DNA of 64,000 bases from Sphingomonas arenae. Lineage in GTDB: Bacteria; Pseudomonadota; Alphaproteobacteria; Sphingomonadales; Sphingomonadaceae. Position numbers and translations under genes: made by a program. The DNA is taken from assembly GCF_016924655.1 (NCBI RefSeq), contig NZ_JAFFJU010000001.1:1116001-1180000 (forward strand), read 5' to 3'. Below are positions 40,320 through 47,781 of this stretch, piece after piece (within the stretch, counting starts at the first letter, position 1; each line of letters opens with the position of its first letter). Under the pieces are notes generated by a model that was given only the letters and a program-made list of their open reading frames with translations, made no database searches and had not been told where the DNA came from.

Positions 40320-41918
40320 ATGCGCGACTTTTCGCAGCTCCTCGATGCGCTGGTCTACACCCGGTCGCGCAACGCCAAGCTGAAGCTGATCGGCGATTAC
40401 CTCAAGCGCACGCCCGATCCCGATCGCGGTATCGCCCTTGCGGCACTGACAGGCGCGCTGGACATCCCGGCTGTGAAGAGCGCGGTGATCAGGGGCCTCG
40501 CCGAAGAACGGGTCGATCCCCTGCTCCTTCGCATGAGTCACAATTACGTCGGCGACTTGGCGGAGACGGTGTCGCTGCTGTGGCCGGTTCCGGAAGGCGA
40601 ACCCCCGGAAGTGGACGACGGCACCATCGGCATCGCGGAAGCCGTGGCGCGACTGCGTTCCGCCAGTCGTTCCGATGCGCCCGCGGTGCTGGCGGGCATG
40701 CTCGACCATCTCGACGCGTCGGGCCGGTTCGCCCTGCTGAAGCTCGCCACCGGTGAACTTCGGGTCGGCGTCAGCGCTCGGCTCGCCAAACAGGCGTTTG
40801 CGGATGCGTTCGGCGTCGATGTGGAAGCGGTGGAGGAGGTTTGGCACGGGCTCGCTCCGCCTTACATCCCCCTGTTCGACTGGGGCGAGGGGCGCGCGGG
40901 CCAGCCCACGGCTCGCGATGTGCCGGTGTTCCGGCCTTTCATGCTCGCCCACCCGTTGGAGAATGGCGCCGTCGAGCTTTCGGACTATGCGGCGGAGTGG
41001 AAGTGGGACGGCATCCGCGTGCAGCTGGTTCGGGCCGGCGGCGAGACCCGACTCTACAGCCGAACCGGGGACGACATCACCCGCAGCTTTCCCGAGATCG
41101 CCGCAGCCTTCGCCAGCGCGGGAGTGCTAGACGGGGAATTGCTCGTGCGCGGCGCAGGGCAAGGCGCAGACGAACATGGCGGGGCTGCGGCAAGCTTCAA
41201 CGCGCTCCAGCAACGGCTAGGGCGCAAGGTCGTCAGCGCCAGGCATCAGGAGCAATATCCGGCATTCGTGCGGCTGTATGACATGCTGTTCGAGGGCGAC
41301 GAAGACCTGCGGGAGCGGCCCTGGACAGAGCGGCGGGCGCGACTGGAAGCGTTCGTTCCGACCCTGGATTCATCGCGCTTCGACCTGTCCCAGCTGATCG
41401 AAGCCGACAGCTTTGAGCAGCTGGAGGAGATCCGGGCCGGAGCGCGCGATGCATCCATCGAAGGCATGATGCTGAAGCGGCGCGACTCCTCCTACGTTGC
41501 AGGGCGGCGCGTCGGCCACTGGTACAAGTGGAAGCGCGATCCGCTGATTGCGGATTGCGTGGTCATGTATGCGCAACGCGGGTCAGGCAAACGGTCCAGC
41601 TTCTATAGCGACTACACGTTCGGCTGCTGGGCCGACGACGGCGAGCTGCTGCCGGTCGGCAAGGCCTATATGGGCTTCACCGACGAGGAGCTCCGCTGGC
41701 TCGATCGTTGGGTCCGCAACAATACGGTGCAGCGCTTCGGGCCCGTCCGTGAAGTGGAGAAGAGCCTGGTGTTTGAGGTGGCGTTCGATTCGATCCACCT
41801 GTCGAAGCGCCATCGCTCGGGCCTGGCGATGCGCTTTCCCCGGATCAGCCGCATCCGCCGCGACAAGCCCGCGCACGAAGCCGACCGTGTCGAGACGCTG
41901 CAGTCGATGGTGACCTAG
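40320..41918 (+). CDS. ATP-dependent DNA ligase (cisplatin damage response type)
   Basis: The 532-residue product has an N-terminal DNA-binding domain (1-200), then the adenylation domain with nucleophile Lys228 in E-W-K-W-D-G, and the downstream ligase motifs R-L-Y-S-R-T-G, D-G-E-L-L, E-G-M-M-L-K-R, and W-Y-K-W-K-R. It matches the group annotated as cisplatin damage response ligase, usually found with a ligase-associated Lhr-like helicase, exonuclease and phosphoesterase. None of those partners is adjacent here. It converges on the asparaginase-like gene with a 4-bp overlap. Confidence 0.92.
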   Translation: MRDFSQLLDALVYTRSRNAKLKLIGDYLKRTPDPDRGIALAALTGALDIPAVKSAVIRGLAEERVDPLLLRMSHNYVGDLAETVSLLWPVPEGEPPEVDDGTIGIAEAVARLRSASRSDAPAVLAGMLDHLDASGRFALLKLATGELRVGVSARLAKQAFADAFGVDVEAVEEVWHGLAPPYIPLFDWGEGRAGQPTARDVPVFRPFMLAHPLENGAVELSDYAAEWKWDGIRVQLVRAGGETRLYSRTGDDITRSFPEIAAAFASAGVLDGELLVRGAGQGADEHGGAAASFNALQQRLGRKVVSARHQEQYPAFVRLYDMLFEGDEDLRERPWTERRARLEAFVPTLDSSRFDLSQLIEADSFEQLEEIRAGARDASIEGMMLKRRDSSYVAGRRVGHWYKWKRDPLIADCVVMYAQRGSGKRSSFYSDYTFGCWADDGELLPVGKAYMGFTDEELRWLDRWVRNNTVQRFGPVREVEKSLVFEVAFDSIHLSKRHRSGLAMRFPRISRIRRDKPAHEADRVETLQSMVT

Positions 41919-42823
41919 GTTGCCGCTCCGTGAACTGCGACTTCGCGTCCCTCTGCATCGGCGCGGCCACGGTACATCCCGGCCGTGGTAAAGCCCCAGG
42001 CAGCGTCGCCATCCGGTGACACGCCGATAAGCCCCCCCGTGCCGCCGAGCGACTGTATGTCCTGCAGAACGGCATCAATCGCCTGTTGAAGCGATTCGCC
42101 AAGCATTCGGATCCGGGCGGCCACCTCGTGGGCCGCGGCTGCGCGAATGAAATACTCGCCGCTTCCAGTTGCACTCACTGCGGCCGCACGGTCGTCCGCG
42201 TAGGTTCCAGCGCCGATCAGGGGCGAGTCGCCGATTCGGCCCCAGCGCTTGGCCGTCAGCCCGCCCGTCGAGGTGGCGGCGGCGACATGCCCGTGGACGT
42301 CCACGGCCACTGCGCCGATCGTTCCGAATTTCACGTCCGCGTCGAAGCCGCCGCCGGATTTCAGTACGCGCTCCAGCTGACCACGGCGCTCCGGGATCTC
42401 GAACCAGCTAGGGTCCACCGATTCCAGCCCCTGTTCGCGCGCGAACTCCTCGGCTCCGCCAAAGGACAGCAGGACGTGTGGGCTATTCTCCATGACCGCG
42501 CGCGCCGCGGAGATCGGTGAGCGCACCCTGCGGAGGCCAGCTACCGCGCCTGCCGAGCGCGAGCGCCCGTCCATGATCGCGGCATCGAGCTCGATATGCC
42601 CGTCGTGGGCCAGGACGCTTCCCCGGCCGGCATTGAAGGCCGGATCGTCCTCCAGCACCCGCGCCGCAGCTTCAACGGCATCGATTGCCGACCCTCCGCG
42701 ATGCAGGAGCCGGCTGCCCGCATCGAGTGCATCGTTGAGGCCCGCGAGGCCAGCCCGTTCTTCTTCCGGCCGCAGGCGCATCGCGCCGCAGCCCCCATGG
42801 ATCACCAGGCGCCAGCTTGTCAT
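41915..42823 (-). CDS. Isoaspartyl peptidase / L-asparaginase (Ntn hydrolase)
   Basis: The 302-residue Ntn-hydrolase product has V-I-H-G-G-C-G-A at the start, F-N-A-G-R-G-S in the middle, and the self-cleavage site F-G-T-I-G-A-V in which Thr168 becomes the N-terminal nucleophile of the beta chain. It then shows T-S-T-G-G-L and T-G-S-G-E-Y. It hydrolyses isoaspartyl dipeptides and asparagine. No signal peptide is seen. It is monocistronic. Confidence 0.93.
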   Translation of the reverse strand: MTSWRLVIHGGCGAMRLRPEEERAGLAGLNDALDAGSRLLHRGGSAIDAVEAAARVLEDDPAFNAGRGSVLAHDGHIELDAAIMDGRSRSAGAVAGLRRVRSPISAARAVMENSPHVLLSFGGAEEFAREQGLESVDPSWFEIPERRGQLERVLKSGGGFDADVKFGTIGAVAVDVHGHVAAATSTGGLTAKRWGRIGDSPLIGAGTYADDRAAAVSATGSGEYFIRAAAAHEVAARIRMLGESLQQAIDAVLQDIQSLGGTGGLIGVSPDGDAAWGFTTAGMYRGRADAEGREVAVHGAAT

Positions 42824-42925
42824 GGCCGGCGCCCTAGCCGTCGTCGGCTTCTTTCGCCACCGCTGAATCCAGTTGCATCACCCGCGCACACCATATAACT
42901 ATGATATCAGATTATGGAGGCAAAG

Positions 42926-43828
42926 ATGGACGACAGGGGCATGGTTCACCTGAATGCGAGCCGGGAGCGGGGCGCGGCAACTTCGAGCGGCTACATCATG
43001 CTGCTCCTTCTCGTGCTGGCGGTCGCGCTGCAGGTATACGGGATCGTCAGCCTGGTTCGCGACAATCATGGTGCGCTGCAGATCGCGGCCGTCGTGGTTG
43101 CGCCGTTCCTGCTCGTGTTCATCCTGTGCGGTTTCTACATGCTCCAGCCCAACCAGGCGGCGGCGATAACCCTGTTCGGCGATTATCGGGGAACGGATCG
43201 GGTTACCGGCCTGCGCTGGGTTCTGCCGTGGCTGATGCGGCAGAAGGTGTCGGTGCGGGCCAACAACTTCATCTCCGACCGGATCAAGGTGAACGACCTG
43301 CGCGGAAACCCCATCGAGATGGCGGCGCAGATCGTTTGGCGCGTCGTGGACACGGCCCAGGCGCTGTTCGACGTCGACGACTACAAGGCGTTCGTCACCG
43401 TCCAGGTCGAAGCTGCCATCCGGACGATTGGCTCGCGCTACCCGTACGACGACTTCGAACATCTCGAAGTCACGCTGCGCGGCAACCACGACGAGGTCGG
43501 CCTGGAGTTGCGCACCGAACTCAATGCCCGGCTTGCCGTGGCGGGGATTACCGTGGACGAATGCGGCTTCACCCATCTGGCCTATGCTCAGGAGATTGCC
43601 GGGGCGATGCTTCGCCGCCAGCAGGCGCAGGCGGTCGTTGCGGCCCGCAAGACGCTCGTGGAAGGCGCGGTCGGCATGGTCGAGATGGCGCTGGAGCAAT
43701 TGTCGGAGAAGGACGTGGTCCATCTTGATGACGAGCGCCGGGCCGCAATGGTGTCGAACCTGATGGTCGTGCTCTGCGGCGAGCGCGACACTCAGCCGGT
43801 GGTGAATACGGGCAGCCTCTACCAGTAA
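42926..43828 (+). CDS. SPFH domain membrane protein
   Basis: The product has 300 residues from the ATG at 42926, because GGAGG (42916-42920) precedes it and an earlier ATG at 42914 overlaps that site. Two N-terminal membrane helices (about 22-42 and 50-70) are followed by an SPFH/band-7 domain with [14 protein letters not shown], then a helical region ending in [10 protein letters not shown]. Such proteins scaffold membrane microdomains or regulate proteases. The next gene, 5 bp on, encodes a ribbon-helix-helix protein. Confidence 0.9.
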   Translation: MDDRGMVHLNASRERGAATSSGYIMLLLLVLAVALQVYGIVSLVRDNHGALQIAAVVVAPFLLVFILCGFYMLQPNQAAAITLFGDYRGTDRVTGLRWVLPWLMRQKVSVRANNFISDRIKVNDLRGNPIEMAAQIVWRVVDTAQALFDVDDYKAFVTVQVEAAIRTIGSRYPYDDFEHLEVTLRGNHDEVGLELRTELNARLAVAGITVDECGFTHLAYAQEIAGAMLRRQQAQAVVAARKTLVEGAVGMVEMALEQLSEKDVVHLDDERRAAMVSNLMVVLCGERDTQPVVNTGSLYQ

Positions 43829-43833
43829 GAGCC

Positions 43834-44037
43834 ATGGCGGAGCGCAAGGCCTTTCCGCTACGCATCGATCCCGCTTTGTGGGCGGCCGTGGAGCGCTGCG
43901 CCACCACCAACCTGCGCTCCGCCAATGCCGAGATCGAGTGCCTCCTGCGTGAGGCCTTGCAGAAGCGGGGTATCCGGCTCGACCCGCCCCGGCCGGTCAA
44001 GCGCGGACGGCCGCCCAAGGAGAAATCCGATGGATGA
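43834..44037 (+). CDS. Ribbon-helix-helix (Arc-like) small protein
   Basis: The 67-residue product has F-P-L-R-I-D-P-A-L-W as the beta-ribbon strand, then two helices with S-A-N-A-E-I-E-C-L-L-R-E-A-L, and a basic K-R-G-R-P-P-K tail resembling an AT-hook. It could bind DNA as a dimer of the Arc/MetJ type and autoregulate the SPFH operon, to which it is coupled by a 5-bp gap. Alternatively it serves an SPFH-linked role not involving DNA. No toxin partner is seen. Confidence 0.78.
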   Translation: MAERKAFPLRIDPALWAAVERCATTNLRSANAEIECLLREALQKRGIRLDPPRPVKRGRPPKEKSDG

Positions 44038-44090
44038 TCGTCCGAGGTGGCGTGCCGGCGACCACCAGGACGGGTCGGCTCTTAAAACAG

Positions 44091-44975
44091 CTAGCGGCGC
44101 TCGCGCTGGCCGGGAGCTTTGCCTTGGACCAGAGCTTCGTCGAGCAGGCGTGCCAGCCGCAAGCCGCCGACGATCACCTGCCGGCGGACATGCGGGATCA
44201 GAGCCCGGACATCTGCTTCGGTCAGGGTCGGTCGTTCCTTGGGAAGCGGGCCGCAAGGATCCCCGATGAGCGACGTGTAGGCGAGATCCCGGGCAGCCGC
44301 CCAGCTTTGGCGGCTCCAGTCTTCAACCGTTCCCCCGGCGAGCGCCGTCCGCTCCGCTGCTGAAACGCCGCCAAGGAGACCGCGTGCGCCACCGGGCGGA
44401 GTGGTGATCGCCCGTTCCGCCAGGTAACCGTCCCAGATGCTGTGGAGGTTTGTTCGTCCGCCGATGAGGCCGTAATTGGCGGCCACGTCGTTGCCACCCC
44501 GGTCCCCGCGGTCCCCGGCGTGCATCGGATTGGACAGGTCGCCGACCAGGTGGGCAAGGAAGGCTAGAGCCTGCAGCCGCTCGCGCCGCGGCACGGTCCT
44601 GTCCGCCAGCAGACGTGCGGAGCGCTCGATCTGCGCGGAGACACAGTTCCCGTCCTTGCAGGCATTCTTCAGGTCGAATGGCTTGCAGATGTCGACATTC
44701 TGATAATGCCAGCTGCTCGCGTAGTTGAACCGATCACCGAGCGGCTTGATGCAGTCCGGCCAGACGCTGGCATCCTCGAGGCTACGGACCGGACAATCGG
44801 GCGTGTCCAGTAACGCTTCGTAGCGCAACAGGCTGCGGATCTGGACGCGAGTTTCCGGACGGACGGCTTCCCACGCGATCGTGGCGACGCTGCGGTGACC
44901 ATAGTCCCAGTAAGCCGTTGCAGGCGCGGCAATCACCATCGCGGCAAGCGCGAGAAACAGTCGGAAGATCGGCAC
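44091..44975 (-). CDS. Secreted S1/P1-type zinc nuclease
   Basis: The 294-residue product has a signal peptide (A-A-P-A-T-A, cleavage leaving Trp as first mature residue: W-D-Y-G-H), the N-terminal zinc ligand of S1/P1 nucleases. The other ligands sit in S-W-H-Y, H-L-V-G-D-L-S-N-P-M-H-A-G-D and N-L-H-S-I-W-D. It cleaves single-stranded DNA or RNA and releases 3' phosphate in the periplasm or outside. It follows the SLOG-TM gene by 21 bp on the same strand, so it may be part of that operon or merely adjacent. Confidence 0.9.
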   Translation of the reverse strand: MPIFRLFLALAAMVIAAPATAYWDYGHRSVATIAWEAVRPETRVQIRSLLRYEALLDTPDCPVRSLEDASVWPDCIKPLGDRFNYASSWHYQNVDICKPFDLKNACKDGNCVSAQIERSARLLADRTVPRRERLQALAFLAHLVGDLSNPMHAGDRGDRGGNDVAANYGLIGGRTNLHSIWDGYLAERAITTPPGGARGLLGGVSAAERTALAGGTVEDWSRQSWAAARDLAYTSLIGDPCGPLPKERPTLTEADVRALIPHVRRQVIVGGLRLARLLDEALVQGKAPGQRERR

Positions 44976-44996
44976 AGCTGCGCTTTAGCGTTGACG

Positions 44997-46835
44997 TCAG
45001 CCTAGCGAAAGCTCGTGCAGTTCGTTCACCAGCCGCCATTCGCCAAGATCCGCCAGCATGACCCGGGTGGCGTGCTCGGCGAGGTCTGCCGCCCGGGGGA
45101 GGTCGTCGGTCGAGCGAAGCTCTGCGGAGATGCGTTCGAGGAGGCTCGCAGTGTTCCGGGACCGAGCGGCCAGCGCGCCATAATCGCCCTGAACCCGAAT
45201 CCCGAAGATCGCGGTGCCGACGGCCGGAAGGCCGGCAGAAAGGAACAGCGTCAGGTTTGAATAGGTGTTCACCCAGTCGGCACCCGTGATCAGTGCGACG
45301 ATGGTCGCCAAGGTGATCAGCACCGTGGCCATGAACAAGCCGAGGCCAAAAACCTCGAGGCGGCCGTCGAAGCGCTCGGCCTGCTGAGCGGCCCGCAGGT
45401 TGTAGGCGATCTGCGGCTCGAACTCCCGCGCCGAGACCGCTTGTGCGAGCGCGTTGACGGAAGGGCGTGACAGGCGCCCGGCAGGGCAGCCGAGCGTCCG
45501 CCAGATGCAAGCCGCATACCAGTCCACCCAGCGACGCGCGACGGGCTCCGCCGCGTCGCCCGGCGGATCGGGACCAGCGATTCCCAGGAGTTTCAGGCTG
45601 CGCATGGGCCGCAAGCGCTCGGCGAGTTGCCGGTAGTCCAGCCAGCGCTGGTGCCAGCACCGCCTGGAGCCCACCAGCGTATTCACGACCACGGCCAGCA
45701 CCGTCACGAACTCGGCCACCGCGAATGGCAAGGGCGCCGTGTCGAGCACCAGGCTCGACAGGCCGATCAGGACCCCGACAGCCGCTAGGATAAAGTTGAA
45801 CACGTGGCCGCTGCGATAAGTCTGCGCGAAGTGCGTAGCGAGCCGGTCGGCCCACCCGTACGCCTCCTCCAGCGTCTCCAGCGGAGCACTGACCCCGTGG
45901 CGCTCGACGCAGTCTTCGCGGTAGCCCTGCCATTCGGAGCGGATCGCCTCGAGCGCGGGACGGGCACTAACGTCCTGCCTTGTCAGTCGGTGCGCGCCGG
46001 CCAGCATCATCATCAGCGGATATTCGATCCGCAGCCGGCCACGGCGCTCCCGCTCGCTGAGAAAACGACGAACGAACTTGCGCTCCTGCTCGGAGGGCGG
46101 TGGAGCCAGCAGCGCGCCGAGTACCCGCTGGAGTTCCGCCGCGTTCGCAGGCCGTCCGGCGCCGCGATTGCCGACATGGGTGATGACTGTCGGGTCGAAC
46201 GCCGCCCAAAGGAAGGCGGGCTCCTGCTGGGGGTCGACGGGGATATGGAGGATCGGCGTTCCCCGAAGCAGCGCAAGGTCCACCGTTTCGGCCGTTCCGC
46301 CTCGTCCGCGGGCCGGAAGCCCGTCCCACACGGCGACCAGCAGATCGCAGTGCGCCACCGTTGCCCGCCCGGCCATGACGTAGGCGTCCACCGGGTCTTG
46401 GGGATCGCCCGGCAGTTCCAGCAGGCAGCGGGCTTCGGAAAGCAGGCGGTCGAAGAGCTCGTCGTCCGAGTGGCGCTGGTCCGTACGGTAGGGACGCGCC
46501 TCGAAGGGGAGCACGGCCTGGAGACCCCACCCGCGTTCATGCGCGATCGCGGCTGCCATCTGGTCGATCCCGCTGGCCAGGGGCGACACAAGGGTGAACA
46601 CGGGCTCCTCGTCGGTGAAGAACGCAGCTTCACGCTCGAACACCGCGAGTGCTTGGTCCTTCAGGAGGTCGAGTCCAAGCGCGAGGCGCCCCTCGATGCT
46701 TCCGAGCAACTCCGCCGGCAGGGCCTCCGCCCGGTGACCCGTGATGCCGACCGTCAGGCCGAAGCGGGGACTGGGGGGATGGGCGTTCGCGCCTCGCACG
46801 TGCTGCCCCCAGCCCCCACGTTCCGCTCCCAACAT
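44997..46835 (-). CDS. SLOG-like nucleotide-sensor domain fused to SLATT-like transmembrane domain
   Basis: The product has 612 residues from the ATG at 46835, 10 bp after the preceding stop. The frame is open further but overlaps that gene. N-terminal residues 25-200 look like a SLOG/Rossmann sensor: V-G-I-T-G-H-R (29-35), S-P-L-A-S-G-I-D (84-91), C-D-L-L-V-A-V-W-D-G and G-G-T-A-E-T-V (179-185). Two membrane helices follow (about 344-364, 370-389), then W-L-D-Y-R-Q-L-A-E-R-L-R (398-409) as in SLATT/DUF4231 proteins, then helices at 493-516 and 526-546. In prokaryotic immunity, SLOG domains bind cyclic ADPR-type or other nucleotides, and SLATT proteins perturb membranes. Function here is inferred. 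Confidence 0.78.
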   Translation of the reverse strand: MLGAERGGWGQHVRGANAHPPSPRFGLTVGITGHRAEALPAELLGSIEGRLALGLDLLKDQALAVFEREAAFFTDEEPVFTLVSPLASGIDQMAAAIAHERGWGLQAVLPFEARPYRTDQRHSDDELFDRLLSEARCLLELPGDPQDPVDAYVMAGRATVAHCDLLVAVWDGLPARGRGGTAETVDLALLRGTPILHIPVDPQQEPAFLWAAFDPTVITHVGNRGAGRPANAAELQRVLGALLAPPPSEQERKFVRRFLSERERRGRLRIEYPLMMMLAGAHRLTRQDVSARPALEAIRSEWQGYREDCVERHGVSAPLETLEEAYGWADRLATHFAQTYRSGHVFNFILAAVGVLIGLSSLVLDTAPLPFAVAEFVTVLAVVVNTLVGSRRCWHQRWLDYRQLAERLRPMRSLKLLGIAGPDPPGDAAEPVARRWVDWYAACIWRTLGCPAGRLSRPSVNALAQAVSAREFEPQIAYNLRAAQQAERFDGRLEVFGLGLFMATVLITLATIVALITGADWVNTYSNLTLFLSAGLPAVGTAIFGIRVQGDYGALAARSRNTASLLERISAELRSTDDLPRAADLAEHATRVMLADLGEWRLVNELHELSLG

Positions 46836-46845
46836 GCCGCTTCTA

Positions 46846-47328
46846 TCAGAGTCGATTCTTGATGATTGGATCGTACTCGAAGGGCTTGCCGGTCTCGTCA
46901 ATGAATCGGAGCATGTATACATACTCATCATCAATATCAGCTCGGGATACCGTCAGCTTACGCTCAGACACCCTAACTAACTGAAAGCCCGACAGACCGC
47001 TCGACGGACAACCTTCTTCTTCGCAATCCTTTCTCAAGCCTACCCAAATTGGATCAGATTCGACGAACTCGAGATCACGTTGCGTGTCGTCCTTCAGCTT
47101 GAATCTGATCTCGGTAGGGCTCTTTCCCTTATCAATTCGGATGGTGGAGCCTTTGATGTCCCCGTTGGTGGAGGGATCAACGGTTCCGCCCAACCCAAAC
47201 ACCACAGTTCCCAATCTCGAACTCCATGAAGCGCGTATCTCGACGTCTACCCTTGTTTTGGGAGCAAGACTGATTTCTCCTCCTGTGCTTCCAAGATCGC
47301 CGGCTTGATTAGGCAGGATGCTGTCCAT
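46846..47328 (-). CDS. Hypothetical protein, DPIIKN-tail family (copy 2, AT-rich)
   Basis: The product has 160 residues with no signal peptide. Alternating hydrophobic strands and Gly turns suggest a beta-sandwich. The end Y-M-L-R-F-I-D-E-T-G-K-P-F-E-Y-D-P-I-I-K-N matches that of the upstream gene (Y-A-L-R-F and F-D-P-I-I-K-N), so the two are diverged paralogs. Two Cys (C-E-E-E-G-C) are close together. GC is about half over 46861-47100 by direct counting, against clearly higher values around it, suggesting transfer. It lies between the paralog (18 bp) and the SLOG-TM gene (10 bp). Confidence 0.7.
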   Translation of the reverse strand: MDSILPNQAGDLGSTGGEISLAPKTRVDVEIRASWSSRLGTVVFGLGGTVDPSTNGDIKGSTIRIDKGKSPTEIRFKLKDDTQRDLEFVESDPIWVGLRKDCEEEGCPSSGLSGFQLVRVSERKLTVSRADIDDEYVYMLRFIDETGKPFEYDPIIKNRL

Positions 47329-47346
47329 TTCACGTCCCCTTCCACG

Positions 47347-47778
47347 CTATGGTCCGTTCTTGATGATCGGATCGAATGTCTGGACGCCCTGATCGCTATC
47401 GAAGCGGAGGGCGTAGCAATATTCCCCCTGGACGGTGTTCAGGTTGGTGATGGTCAGGCGCATGTTCTGCGGCCGATTGATGATGAACTGACCGTCTCCA
47501 TCACCGGGGCCTATTGGGCAGACGCTCCCCCGTGAGATCCAAATTGCCTCTGACTCGTTCGGGATGAACCGCAGTCGCCATCCGGTCCGGTCGTCGAGAT
47601 CGAAGACGATCTCCGCTTCTCCGGGCGCGATGATGTGGATCCGCCCCTCATGGCCGTTGCCCTGGTTGAACCCGTTGGCCGGCGGGATGAAGCCTGCAGT
47701 GTAGCTCCACGTGAGAATCCCGGCGACCAGTCTAGCCAGAATCTTGACCTTGACCGTGGTTTGAACGGGACCACTCAT
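47347..47778 (-). CDS. Hypothetical protein, DPIIKN-tail family (copy 1)
   Basis: The product has 143 residues. GGGAGG overlapping the end of the TIR gene precedes the ATG by 7 nt, which supports coupled translation. The protein is strand-rich with W-R-L-R-F-I-P, I-W-I-S-R-G and the tail Y-C-Y-A-L-R-F-D-S-D and F-D-P-I-I-K-N-G-P. The same tail closes the next gene. It begins 3 bp after the TIR stop. No known family is recognised. Possible roles include ligand sensing or immunity-effector partner, but the sequence gives none. Confidence 0.72.
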   Translation of the reverse strand: MSGPVQTTVKVKILARLVAGILTWSYTAGFIPPANGFNQGNGHEGRIHIIAPGEAEIVFDLDDRTGWRLRFIPNESEAIWISRGSVCPIGPGDGDGQFIINRPQNMRLTITNLNTVQGEYCYALRFDSDQGVQTFDPIIKNGP

Positions 47779-47781
47779 GTC

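Noticed and set aside
44034-44363. 109-residue frame overlapping the S1/P1 nuclease gene
   Set aside because: Antisense to the nuclease's conserved C-terminus; no ribosome site in favour of it and no family signal.
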